The notes beneath the pieces are model-generated. The model saw only the letters and a list, made by a program, of their open reading frames with translations, ran no database searches and had not been told where the DNA came from. Of a stretch of DNA of 11,772 bases, positions 5,382-11,772 are shown one piece after another. A program made the translations under genes and the position numbers. Within the stretch, counting starts at the first letter, position 1; each line of letters starts with the position of its first letter. This DNA is from an uncultured Rubrobacteraceae bacterium (GTDB taxonomy: Bacteria; Actinomycetota; Rubrobacteria; Rubrobacterales; Rubrobacteraceae), in NCBI GenBank assembly GCA_902805985.1, contig CADCUW010000505.1, forward strand, positions 1-11,772, written 5' to 3'.

Positions 5382-8009
5382 GTGCAAGCGAGCAGGTTAC
5401 GCGGGGATCGCACTTCCGGGCGGGGCGGCACTTGGGTGGCGACGCTGGCGGTGGCCGTGCTGACAGCCTTCGCGCTGTTGGCCGTCGCTATCGAGAGCCC
5501 GGTCGGCGCGCAGACGAGCGATACCGGGTACCAGAAAAAGAACTCGCCGCTCGACACGCCCTGGACGGCCAAGGTCGGCCCAAAGAACGCCCTGCCAGAG
5601 TATCCCAGGCCGCAGATGAAGCGCGAGCGGTGGCAGAACCTCAACGGCGTCTGGCAGTTCAATGGGGCGTCCGAAGGCGAGGATCCCCCGTTTGGGCGGG
5701 AGCTCCCTGAGCGCGTGCTGGTGCCCTACCCCATAGAGTCCGCGCTCTCCGGCATCAAGCGCCACGAGGATAGGATGTTCTACCGCCGCACGTTCACCGT
5801 CCCTGATGAGTGGAACGTGGGGAGCGGGAAGCGCCTCAAGCTGCACTTCGGGGCCGTGGACTACGAGACCACCGTCTGGGTCAACGGCCAGCAGGTCGGC
5901 GCGCACAAGGGCGGCTACGACGAGTTCACCTTCGACGTGACCAACGAGCTAAAGAACAGGGGCAAGCAGGAGATCGTGGTCGGCGTCACCGACCTCACCG
6001 ACCGGGGCAACAGGCCCTTCGAGCGCCCCTACCGCGGGAGCAGCCAGCCGACGGGCAAGCAGACGCTGCGGCCCGGGGGCATCTTCTACACGGCGGCCTC
6101 CGGCATCTGGCAGACCGTCTGGATGGAGCCCGTCTCCGAGGCGAACATAACCGAGCTGGACATGACGCCGGACATCGACGACGAGTCGCTCGCCGTCACC
6201 GTCAACGCCGAGAATGCAGAGGGTAACACCGTAAAGGTGACCGCCATCAACCCGAAGACCGGCGACCGGGTCGGCTCCGTCAAAGGCGTCCCCAACACGG
6301 AGCTCAGGCTCCCGGTGCCGACCCCGAAGCTCTGGAGCCCGAAGAATCCCTACCTCTACGACATGAGGGTCCGGTTGCTGGATGGCCGCAGAGCCGTCGA
6401 CTCCGTGGGCAGCTACTTCGGGATGCGCGAGGTTGGGGTCGCGGAGGGCTCAGACGGCAAGCCCCGCATGATGCTAAACGGCAAGTTCGTCGCTAACATG
6501 GGGACCCTGGACCAGGGCTACTGGCCGGATGGTGTCTACACGGCGCCCACGGACGCTGGGCTCAAGTTCGACCTCGTGCAGCACAAGAAGCTCGGCTACA
6601 ACATGGTCCGCAAGCACATAAAGGTGGAGCCGGATCGGTGGTTCTATCACGCGGACAAGCTCGGCCTGCTCGTCTGGCAGGATATGCCCTCCTTCTCGCC
6701 CGTCTACGACCCGAACCCGGCCGATCAGGCGCAGTTCGAGGAGGAGCTCCGCCAGATAGTCGACGAGCACGACCACATCACCTCCGTCACGACGTGGGTG
6801 CCCTACAACGAGGGCTGGGGCGAGATCGACCAGCCGACCACCGCCCGTGTGGCCGAGATGGTCAAGGAGCAGGACCCGAGCCGGATGGTCAACGCCCACA
6901 GCGGCGTCAACTGCTGCGAGTCCCAGGGCGACTCGGGCGCAGGCGACATATATGACCAGCACAACTACCAGGACCCGCCGCTGCCCGTGCCTTTCGACGA
7001 CAGGGCTACGGTGGCCGGCGAGTACGGCGGCGTGGCGCTCAGGATGCCCGAGCACGAGTACGACCCGAGCATCTCCTTCGCGCCGTACGGTGCCGAGCCC
7101 ACGCCCGAGCGCCTCACCGAGCGCTACGAGGAGTTGCAGGACAAGATGAAGCAGGGCGTGGCTAGCTGCGGGGTTTCAGCGGGCGTCTACACCGAGATCA
7201 CGGACCTCGAAGGCGAGGTCAACGGCATGTGGACCTACGACCGTCAGGTGTTCAAGCCGGGCGAGGACAACCGCGACCGCATAGTCGCCGCCAATGAGGG
7301 CGTCATCGCCGCCTCCAAGACGGCCAGCTTCCGCGATCTCGATCTGCCACCGGGCACCGAAGGTCCCAACGGTGTCCTCTACTACCCGTTCAGCGAGGGT
7401 GGCGATGCCACCACCACCGAAGACGAGGGCGACGACGCCACGGACACCGACGGCACGCTCGTAAACGGTCCCACGTGGACCACCGGCTCGCCTAACTCTC
7501 CAACCCCCGACAGCGGCTTGCACTTCGACGGTCAGGACGACTTCGTGGATGCCGGGGCCCCGGTCGTCGACACCGCGGGCAACTACACCGTCACGGCCTG
7601 GGTCCGCTTCGACGACCTGGACGGCTACCAGACCGTCGTCAGCCAGAACTCCACGAACCCCGCGAGCGCGTTCTTCCTGCAGTACCACGACGGTAACGAT
7701 CGCCTGCAGTTCGCCTTCCCGCAGGGCGCCGTGAGAAGCGACGCTCCCCCGGTAGCCGGGCAGTGGTACCACATGGTAGGCGTGCGCGACGCCGAGGAGG
7801 GGACCTACAAGCTCTACGTCGACGGCGTCCTGCAGGACACGACGGGCCAGTGCCTTGCCGACGGGTCCACCGGCAACCTCGTGGTCGGCCGCGCACAGTT
7901 CAACAACATCCCCGTGGACTTCACGGACGGCAACATCGACCAGGTACACGCGTACGACAGGGCGCTCATCGACGAAGAGGTCTCGCAGCTCTTCGCGTCG
8001 GGCCGGTAG
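5382..8009 (+). CDS. Secreted glycoside hydrolase family 2 protein with C-terminal LamG-like domain
   Basis: 875 residues from GTG 5382. N-terminal signal peptide: arginine-bearing n-region, hydrophobic core VATLAVAVLTAFALLAVAI, probable cleavage after VGA (residue ~43). Then a GH2 sugar-binding jelly roll (~75-240, starting WQNLNGVWQFNG), the immunoglobulin-like domain (~250-350), and a TIM barrel (~355-650) with LNGKFV, DQGYWPDG, NMVRKHIKVEPDRW and VWQDMPSF. The acid/base is Glu477 in PYNEGWG and the likely nucleophile Glu547 in AGEYGGV; both are present. The barrel ends with the TDLEGEVNGMWTYDR block. An acidic Asp/Thr-rich linker leads to a LamG/concanavalin-like domain (~663-872, including GLHFDGQDDFVDAG and LYVDGVL), probably glycan-binding. 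GH2 enzymes are retaining beta-galactosidases, glucuronidases, mannosidases or arabinosidases; which applies is not readable. Cys pairs (NCCES) may form disulfides outside the cell. A second secreted carbohydrate-active protein follows, so the two probably act on the same glycan. Confidence 0.92.
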   Translation: MQASRLRGDRTSGRGGTWVATLAVAVLTAFALLAVAIESPVGAQTSDTGYQKKNSPLDTPWTAKVGPKNALPEYPRPQMKRERWQNLNGVWQFNGASEGEDPPFGRELPERVLVPYPIESALSGIKRHEDRMFYRRTFTVPDEWNVGSGKRLKLHFGAVDYETTVWVNGQQVGAHKGGYDEFTFDVTNELKNRGKQEIVVGVTDLTDRGNRPFERPYRGSSQPTGKQTLRPGGIFYTAASGIWQTVWMEPVSEANITELDMTPDIDDESLAVTVNAENAEGNTVKVTAINPKTGDRVGSVKGVPNTELRLPVPTPKLWSPKNPYLYDMRVRLLDGRRAVDSVGSYFGMREVGVAEGSDGKPRMMLNGKFVANMGTLDQGYWPDGVYTAPTDAGLKFDLVQHKKLGYNMVRKHIKVEPDRWFYHADKLGLLVWQDMPSFSPVYDPNPADQAQFEEELRQIVDEHDHITSVTTWVPYNEGWGEIDQPTTARVAEMVKEQDPSRMVNAHSGVNCCESQGDSGAGDIYDQHNYQDPPLPVPFDDRATVAGEYGGVALRMPEHEYDPSISFAPYGAEPTPERLTERYEELQDKMKQGVASCGVSAGVYTEITDLEGEVNGMWTYDRQVFKPGEDNRDRIVAANEGVIAASKTASFRDLDLPPGTEGPNGVLYYPFSEGGDATTTEDEGDDATDTDGTLVNGPTWTTGSPNSPTPDSGLHFDGQDDFVDAGAPVVDTAGNYTVTAWVRFDDLDGYQTVVSQNSTNPASAFFLQYHDGNDRLQFAFPQGAVRSDAPPVAGQWYHMVGVRDAEEGTYKLYVDGVLQDTTGQCLADGSTGNLVVGRAQFNNIPVDFTDGNIDQVHAYDRALIDEEVSQLFASGR

Positions 8010-8030
8010 GACCACAGAGGACCACCGATA

Positions 8031-8057
8031 CGGGGGCGGGCAACGGTACCGCCCCCG
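8031..8057 (+). terminator. GC-rich hairpin in the gap after the GH2 gene
   Basis: Perfect 9-bp inverted repeat CGGGGGCGG / CCGCCCCCG with a 9-nt loop, 21 nt after the GH2 stop codon and 35 nt before the next start. There is no T-tract. It could be a weak or partial terminator that tunes expression of the downstream gene, or an mRNA-stabilising hairpin. Confidence 0.45.
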
Positions 8058-8092
8058 CAACCAGACAGGGTAGGATGCACCGAGGGAGGAGC

Positions 8093-10069
8093 ATGGGGCA
8101 GATGAACCATCCGATCGACGGGGAAGGATGGGCTTCCGGGCTCGACAGGGCCACCTTCTTGAAACTGCTCGGCGCGGCGGGCCTCGGGGCCGCGGCGGGG
8201 GCCAGTGTCTTGCCGGAAGGGGCGGGCGCCGCGGTGCGGACCAACCTCGCGCCCGAGGACTTCGTGTTCACACGCAAGGAGCAGTTCCGGCCGTTCGCGG
8301 TGCTGGCCGAGAACTTCGTCGAGCTCAGCGACGGCTTCGGCACGGACACGTCCGCGAACTACACGGTCCTTGCCCCTCCCCCCGAGCGCAATGCAGGCAC
8401 CGTCGAGATCGGCGCTGGGGAGGCCGTGATCGGCGGCGAGGAGCACTACACGGTCCTCCAGTCCGATACGGGGCAGAAGGCCCCGTTCGCCGCGGTCATA
8501 GTGGACGTCAAGTCGCTCGTGGGTCCGGGCCCAGGACCGGAGGACAGCGTCTTCGCCGGTCTGTATAAGGACCCGGACAATTTCGTCCACGCCTTCTACA
8601 ACAACCGCAGCAAGATCGCCGGCTTCGACGTGGTCTCCAACGGCCAGACCTTTGGCCTCGGAGTGGAACGGGCCGATCTGCAGGCGCCGTTCAGGTTCGC
8701 CTTTGTCGCGAACGAGAACGAGGTGACGGCGCTGGTCAGTACCGGCAGGAACGACGAGGGGTGGCAGCCTCTCGTCAAGAGGAACGTCCAGGACGCTCGC
8801 AGAGACGGCCAGCCGGTGCTCGACCTGCGCGACACGCAGACCCTGGCCGAGTACAAGAACGGGTTCGGCGCCCGGGCCAACGAGGGCGGGACCATAGTGT
8901 TCGACCGGGTGCGGGCCGGGTACTACGGCGAGGCCGGCGTGCGCGACCCGCACGTGGTGCAGTACGCCAACGGAAAGCCGTACATCAAGAACAACAAGCT
9001 CTACTTCACGCTAACCAACGCGGGCCTCGGCTTCTTCGAGAAGGCGCACTGGGGCGTGTGGACGATGGACCTATCGGACTACTCCAAGATAGAGCAGGTC
9101 GGCAACATCTTCTGGCGCAACGCGAACAACCCCAACGACGGAGATCCGGGCGACCCCAACAAGGTGCTAGGACACAGCGCCGGGCAGATCATCCGCGACG
9201 AGGAATTCGACGGCGGTAGGGGTCGCTGGATCGTCGTCGTCAGCTCGTGGGGCGACTTCGGCCCGCAGGGGGGCGACGGGGCCTTGGCGTCGGGCACGGT
9301 GACGCCCAACCCGGCCAACCCGCCCGTGGACATCCTGTACGCCACGGAGTCCGATTCCACTGAGGAGCTGCCCCTCACGACGAACATCCTCAGGGGCGTG
9401 CACGTCCTGACGGGAAGAAAGCACCCGGTAAACGCCCTCCCCTTCCGGACCGAGGGCAAGTGGGACCCGGGCCTTACGCGCATCAACGGCCGGTGGTACA
9501 TGGCCTATGTCATCGCCCTCGACCTCTTCTCGAACTTCCAGCCGGCCCTCTCGAGGAGCCCCATCGGCGGCGACCATACGGAGACAGTCGAATTCGTGGG
9601 CGCAGACTGGGAGAAGCGGGCCACGGAGGGTTCCATAATTCAGAAGCTCGGCGGCGAGTGGCGTATGTTCGCTTCCTGCGGCGACGACGAGCCCCCGGAG
9701 TTCCAGGGCAGGTACCCGATCTACTTCCTCGAAGCGGCGAATCCTAATGCGCCGGACGGTTCGTTGGATGCGGATCGCCCCCGCGATTTCAACCCCGAGC
9801 GCAAGGAACCGCCCACAGAGCAAGAGAAAAAGCTGCGCAGGCTAGCAGACGACGGCTACCTCGACGCGCCGCACCCGACGAATATCCCGCACCCGCAGAT
9901 AGTGCCCATTTCCTACAGGTCCGGCGGGCGGACGCGCACGAAGTACATCTGGATCACGTTCAACGGAGATCAGTACTACATCGAACGCCTCGGCTACGGG
10001 ACGCACGGGGACTTCTACGTCATGCAGGCCGAAGAGACCGTACGCGGTCGCGAGTTCCCGCAGAGGTAG
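8093..10069 (+). CDS. Secreted two-domain protein: concanavalin-like domain + GH43-like five-bladed beta-propeller
   Basis: About 658 residues. Start is uncertain: ATG 8093 lies only 3 nt after GGAGG (8085-8089), ATG 8102 lies 12 nt after it, and ATG 8075 is also in frame. The N-terminus has a Tat-like signal, DRATFLK followed by LLGAAGLGAAAGA, in which the second arginine of the usual RRxFLK is Ala. Residues ~75-278 look like a lectin/LamG-type beta-sandwich (LSDGFGTDTSANYTVL, FAGLYKDPDNFVHAFYN, TIVFDRVRAG). Residues ~280-658 resemble the GH43/GH32-type propeller: VRDPHVVQY with Asp285, KLYFTLTNAG, RWIVVVSSWGDF, KWDPGLTRINGRWYMAYV with Asp458, and TNIPHPQIVPISY near the end. In such folds two Asp and a Glu do catalysis; the Glu cannot be assigned by eye. 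Context (GH2 enzyme before, sugar importer after) supports a glycosidase or a glycan-binding role. I cannot place it in a named family. Confidence 0.83.
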   Translation: MGQMNHPIDGEGWASGLDRATFLKLLGAAGLGAAAGASVLPEGAGAAVRTNLAPEDFVFTRKEQFRPFAVLAENFVELSDGFGTDTSANYTVLAPPPERNAGTVEIGAGEAVIGGEEHYTVLQSDTGQKAPFAAVIVDVKSLVGPGPGPEDSVFAGLYKDPDNFVHAFYNNRSKIAGFDVVSNGQTFGLGVERADLQAPFRFAFVANENEVTALVSTGRNDEGWQPLVKRNVQDARRDGQPVLDLRDTQTLAEYKNGFGARANEGGTIVFDRVRAGYYGEAGVRDPHVVQYANGKPYIKNNKLYFTLTNAGLGFFEKAHWGVWTMDLSDYSKIEQVGNIFWRNANNPNDGDPGDPNKVLGHSAGQIIRDEEFDGGRGRWIVVVSSWGDFGPQGGDGALASGTVTPNPANPPVDILYATESDSTEELPLTTNILRGVHVLTGRKHPVNALPFRTEGKWDPGLTRINGRWYMAYVIALDLFSNFQPALSRSPIGGDHTETVEFVGADWEKRATEGSIIQKLGGEWRMFASCGDDEPPEFQGRYPIYFLEAANPNAPDGSLDADRPRDFNPERKEPPTEQEKKLRRLADDGYLDAPHPTNIPHPQIVPISYRSGGRTRTKYIWITFNGDQYYIERLGYGTHGDFYVMQAEETVRGREFPQR

Positions 10070-10077
10070 CCCCAACA

Positions 10078-10136
10078 AGAGCCCTGCCGGCTCTGGAGGA
10101 CGAGGGCGGCGCGACGTCTGACACGTCGCGCCGCCC
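10078..10136 (+). terminator. Tandem hairpins ending the glycosidase transcription unit
   Basis: Two stem-loops lie directly after the stop codon. The first is AGAGCC / GGCTCT with loop CTGCC (10078-10094). The second is a perfect 14-bp stem, GGGCGGCGCGACGT / ACGTCGCGCCGCCC, with a 5-nt loop CTGAC (10104-10136). The second is the strongest inverted repeat I found in the window. No T-tract follows, as is common for high-GC actinobacterial terminators. Placement between the glycosidase stop and the ABC-operon promoter supports transcription termination. Confidence 0.75.
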
Positions 10137-10193
10137 CTATCGCTTGCACGGAACGGCCCGGAACGGCGCGGGGCGACCGCGTGAGCCCTAAAG

Positions 10194-10222
10194 TTGACCT
10201 GTGTTTGAAATTGTGTTCATAT
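10194..10222 (+). promoter_or_regulatory. Predicted promoter with embedded repeats, upstream of the sugar ABC operon
   Basis: TTGACC (10194-10199) is followed after 17 nt by a poor -10 element, TCATAT (10217-10222). The stretch from 10194 to 10222 is the most AT-rich in this part of the window. It contains a direct repeat of TGTGTT (10200-10205 and 10212-10217, 12-nt period) and an overlapping TGAA-N6-TTCA inverted repeat (10206-10219), which could be an operator covering the spacer. A start near 10229 would give a leader of about 195 nt before the binding-protein gene. Confidence 0.45.
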
Positions 10223-10410
10223 GCGAGCAGGGAAGAGGCCCCGGCGGCCCATTCTGGGAGAGGGTTGGGACCCGAGAAGCCGGGAATCGGTCGTAACAGG
10301 CGGAGAGGAGGATGTGGCCCTGGGAGCGGCGAGGCTTGAACTCGGGACGCTCCGTTGGGCGGCGGTCTGAATCCGCGAACACCTCGAACGGGATAGTGGG
10401 AAGGGAGAAA
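10223..10410 (+). other. Untranslated leader between the predicted promoter and the ABC binding-protein gene
   Basis: With the hairpins and promoter this completes the 354-nt gap between genes. It is purine-rich on the plus strand, with small possible stems such as CCCA-TTC-TGGG near 10248. GAGGAGG occurs directly before an ATG at 10312, but that ORF runs into the binding-protein gene out of frame and has no recognisable product. I see no known riboswitch class or tRNA. Confidence 0.4.
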
Positions 10411-10415
10411 AGGAG
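10411..10415 (+). promoter_or_regulatory. Ribosome binding site deciding the GTG start at 10424
   Basis: AGGAG ends 8 nt before GTG 10424. A GTG at 10415 is also in frame but overlaps this site, so the later GTG is the better start; it gives a compact lipoprotein signal peptide. Confidence 0.6.
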
Positions 10416-10423
10416 TGGTACAG

Positions 10424-11494
10424 GTGCGTATCAGGGGTCTTTTGATGGTGGGGTGGTTGGGTTTGGCGATGGTCCTGGCGGCGTGCGCGCCCCCGGGATC
10501 CGACACCGGCGGGGGCTCCGGCGGCGGGGGTGGCGAGGAGGCCCAGCAGAAAGTCGAGAAATCTGGCGGCGGGCAGGGGCCCGTCTGCGACGTGAAGCCG
10601 CCGAATATTGATGGGCTCGGGCAGGCGACGGTAGGGTTCTCCCAGTCCGAGGAGGAGACAAACCCGTTCAGGATCGCGGAGACGCAGTCCATCCGGGACG
10701 AGGCCCAGAAGGTCGGGGTCGAGAAGCTTATCGTCACGAACGCCGCGTCCCAGATCAGCAAGCAGAACTCCGACATCCAGGACATGCTCGCGCAGGGGGC
10801 CGAGGTCCTGATCGTGGCACCGCTCAACGCCGACGGGCTCGAGCCCGCGTTCCAGGCCGCCGCCGACGAGAACGTGCCGGTCTTCCTGATCGACCGCGAG
10901 GTCACCGCCGAGCCCTGCGAGAGCTACATCACGTTCATGGGCTCCAACTTTGTGCGCCAGGGCCAGCAGGCCGCCGACCTTCTCGCCGAGGCCACGAACG
11001 AGGAGGCCCAGGTCGCCATCCTCGAGGGCACGCCGGGCGCGTCGGTGACCACCGACCGCCAGAGCGGCTTTGTGGACCAGCTCGAGGCCGAGTACCCTGA
11101 CATGGAGGTCGTCGCCTCCCAGACCGCCAACTTCGTGCGGACGGAGGGGCAGACGGTCATGGAGCAGCTCCTGCAGTCCAACCCCGACCTCACCGCCGTC
11201 TACGCGCACAACGACGAGATGGCGCTCGGTGCTGTCCAGGCCATAAGGGACGCCGGCAAGACGCCCGGCGATGACGTCAAGATCGTCTCCATCGACGGCA
11301 CCGAGGGCGCGGTCCAGGCGCTCGCCCAGGGCCAGATGAACGGCGTGGTCGAGTCCAACCCGAGGTTCGGGCCGCTCGCCTTCCAGACCATCGAGCAGTT
11401 CCTCGCGGGAGAGCCGATACCTCAGAACATCATCATCGAGGACCGCATCTACACTCCCGAGAACGCCGAAGAGAACCTGGACTCGGCCTACTAG
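10424..11494 (+). CDS. Sugar ABC transporter substrate-binding lipoprotein, YtfQ-like
   Basis: 356 residues. The N-terminus is a lipoprotein signal with lipobox LAAC (Cys at residue 21) and a Gly/Ser/Glu-rich tether, so the mature protein is anchored on the outer face of the membrane. The rest is a periplasmic-binding-protein-like type I sugar receptor (Peripla_BP_4). Several segments follow E. coli YtfQ, the galactofuranose receptor: TVGFSQSEEETNPFR, VPVFLIDREV, GTPGASVTTDRQSGF, VYAHNDEMALGAVQAIRDAG and KIVSIDGTEGAVQA. A furanose sugar (galactofuranose or arabinofuranose) is therefore the most likely ligand, though related receptors bind other monosaccharides. Two mature-part cysteines (GPVCDV and AEPCES) might pair. 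The ATPase gene starts 10 nt downstream, so this is the first gene of an importer operon, with its own predicted promoter at 10194. Confidence 0.94.
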   Translation: MRIRGLLMVGWLGLAMVLAACAPPGSDTGGGSGGGGGEEAQQKVEKSGGGQGPVCDVKPPNIDGLGQATVGFSQSEEETNPFRIAETQSIRDEAQKVGVEKLIVTNAASQISKQNSDIQDMLAQGAEVLIVAPLNADGLEPAFQAAADENVPVFLIDREVTAEPCESYITFMGSNFVRQGQQAADLLAEATNEEAQVAILEGTPGASVTTDRQSGFVDQLEAEYPDMEVVASQTANFVRTEGQTVMEQLLQSNPDLTAVYAHNDEMALGAVQAIRDAGKTPGDDVKIVSIDGTEGAVQALAQGQMNGVVESNPRFGPLAFQTIEQFLAGEPIPQNIIIEDRIYTPENAEENLDSAY

Positions 11495-11504
11495 GGGGAG
11501 GGTC

Positions 11505-11772
11505 GTGGAACAAGAGAACCCCGTACTCCAGCTGCGCCGGGGGACCAAACGGTTCCCCGGCGTCCTCGCCCTTGATGAAGTCTCCTTCGGACTCATGCCG
11601 GGCGAGGTGCGCGCCCTCGTCGGGGAGAATGGTGCTGGCAAGTCCACCCTGATCAAGGTGATCACGGGCGTCTACCAGCCCGACGAGGGGGAGGTCCTCT
11701 TTCAGGGCGAGGAGGTAAGCTTCTCGAGCCCCGGCGAGTCGCAGGCGGCGGGGATCAGCACGATCTACCAGG
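11505..11772 (+). CDS. Sugar ABC transporter ATP-binding protein, N-terminal part (runs off window)
   Basis: GTG start 10 nt after the binding-protein stop, with GGAGG (11497-11501) just upstream. The 89 visible codons show the N-terminal ATPase domain of the carbohydrate-uptake type (RbsA/AraG/YtfR, normally about 500 residues with two fused ATPase domains): TKRFPGVLALDEVSF, Walker A GENGAGKST, GVYQPDEGEVLFQGEEV, and the beginning of the Q-loop in GISTIYQ at the edge. It would energise sugar import together with the adjacent receptor and permease genes expected beyond the window. The remaining motifs (signature, Walker B, second domain) are not visible. Confidence 0.94.
   Translation, partial: MEQENPVLQLRRGTKRFPGVLALDEVSFGLMPGEVRALVGENGAGKSTLIKVITGVYQPDEGEVLFQGEEVSFSSPGESQAAGISTIYQ

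Noticed and set aside
10320..10400. A stretch whose reverse complement resembles a tRNA T-arm (TTCAAGC loop in a short stem) followed by an acceptor-like strand
   Set aside because: The T stem is only four pairs, and no matching 5' acceptor strand, D-arm or anticodon arm is found upstream on that strand, so I do not call a tRNA or a tRNA-end attachment site.
10312..10611. ATG ORF directly preceded by GAGGAGG, overlapping the start of the binding-protein gene
   Set aside because: The ribosome-binding sequence abuts the ATG with no spacer, the product has no recognisable features, and most of it is a frame-shifted reading of the lipoprotein signal and Gly-rich tether.
1..11772. Searches by eye for CRISPR arrays, insertion sequences, phage genes, toxin-antitoxin pairs and defence systems
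   Set aside because: No regularly spaced repeats, terminal inverted repeats with a transposase, or nuclease/toxin motifs were seen; all recognised genes fit carbohydrate metabolism.

Overview
The window is high-GC DNA with actinobacterial-style gene organisation: GTG and TTG starts with strong AGGAG-type ribosome binding sites, and regular use of ATA and AGG codons despite the GC richness. From that codon flavour and the gene content my best guess is Rubrobacter or a close relative (Actinomycetota). This is an inference from style, not a database result. No rRNA, tRNA, CRISPR array, transposase or phage gene is visible.

The whole window reads as a carbohydrate-utilisation locus with a catabolic half and an acquisition half, separated by a dead regulator. 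Left half, plus strand (1-4246): the C-terminal part of an AldA-like lactaldehyde/glycolaldehyde dehydrogenase, a single-chain fusion of a gluconate-2-dehydrogenase subunit-3 domain with a GMC flavin oxidoreductase, and a mandelate-racemase-subgroup enolase-superfamily protein that looks like a sugar-acid dehydratase. Oxidation of a sugar, dehydration of the resulting aldonate, and oxidation of a C2/C3 aldehyde are steps of non-phosphorylative sugar catabolism. The 2-keto-3-deoxy acid aldolase that would link them is not in the window.

Middle (4297-5381): a minus-strand DeoR-family regulator broken by at least three frameshifts, then a 439-nt intergenic region with a good sigma-70-like promoter, a possible 27-codon leader ORF and a palindrome.

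Right half, plus strand (5382-11772): a secreted glycoside hydrolase family 2 enzyme with a C-terminal LamG-like domain; a secreted two-domain protein (concanavalin-like beta-sandwich plus a GH43-like beta-propeller) of uncertain enzymatic family; a perfect 14-bp hairpin terminator; a second promoter; then a sugar ABC importer operon with a YtfQ-like lipoprotein binding protein and the start of its RbsA/YtfR-type ATPase, which runs off the window end. The likely logic is extracellular cleavage of a polysaccharide or glycoconjugate, uptake of a released monosaccharide (the YtfQ resemblance points to a furanose such as galactofuranose or arabinofuranose) and oxidative breakdown inside the cell. 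The two right-hand promoters share an unusual common layout, which may mark co-regulation.
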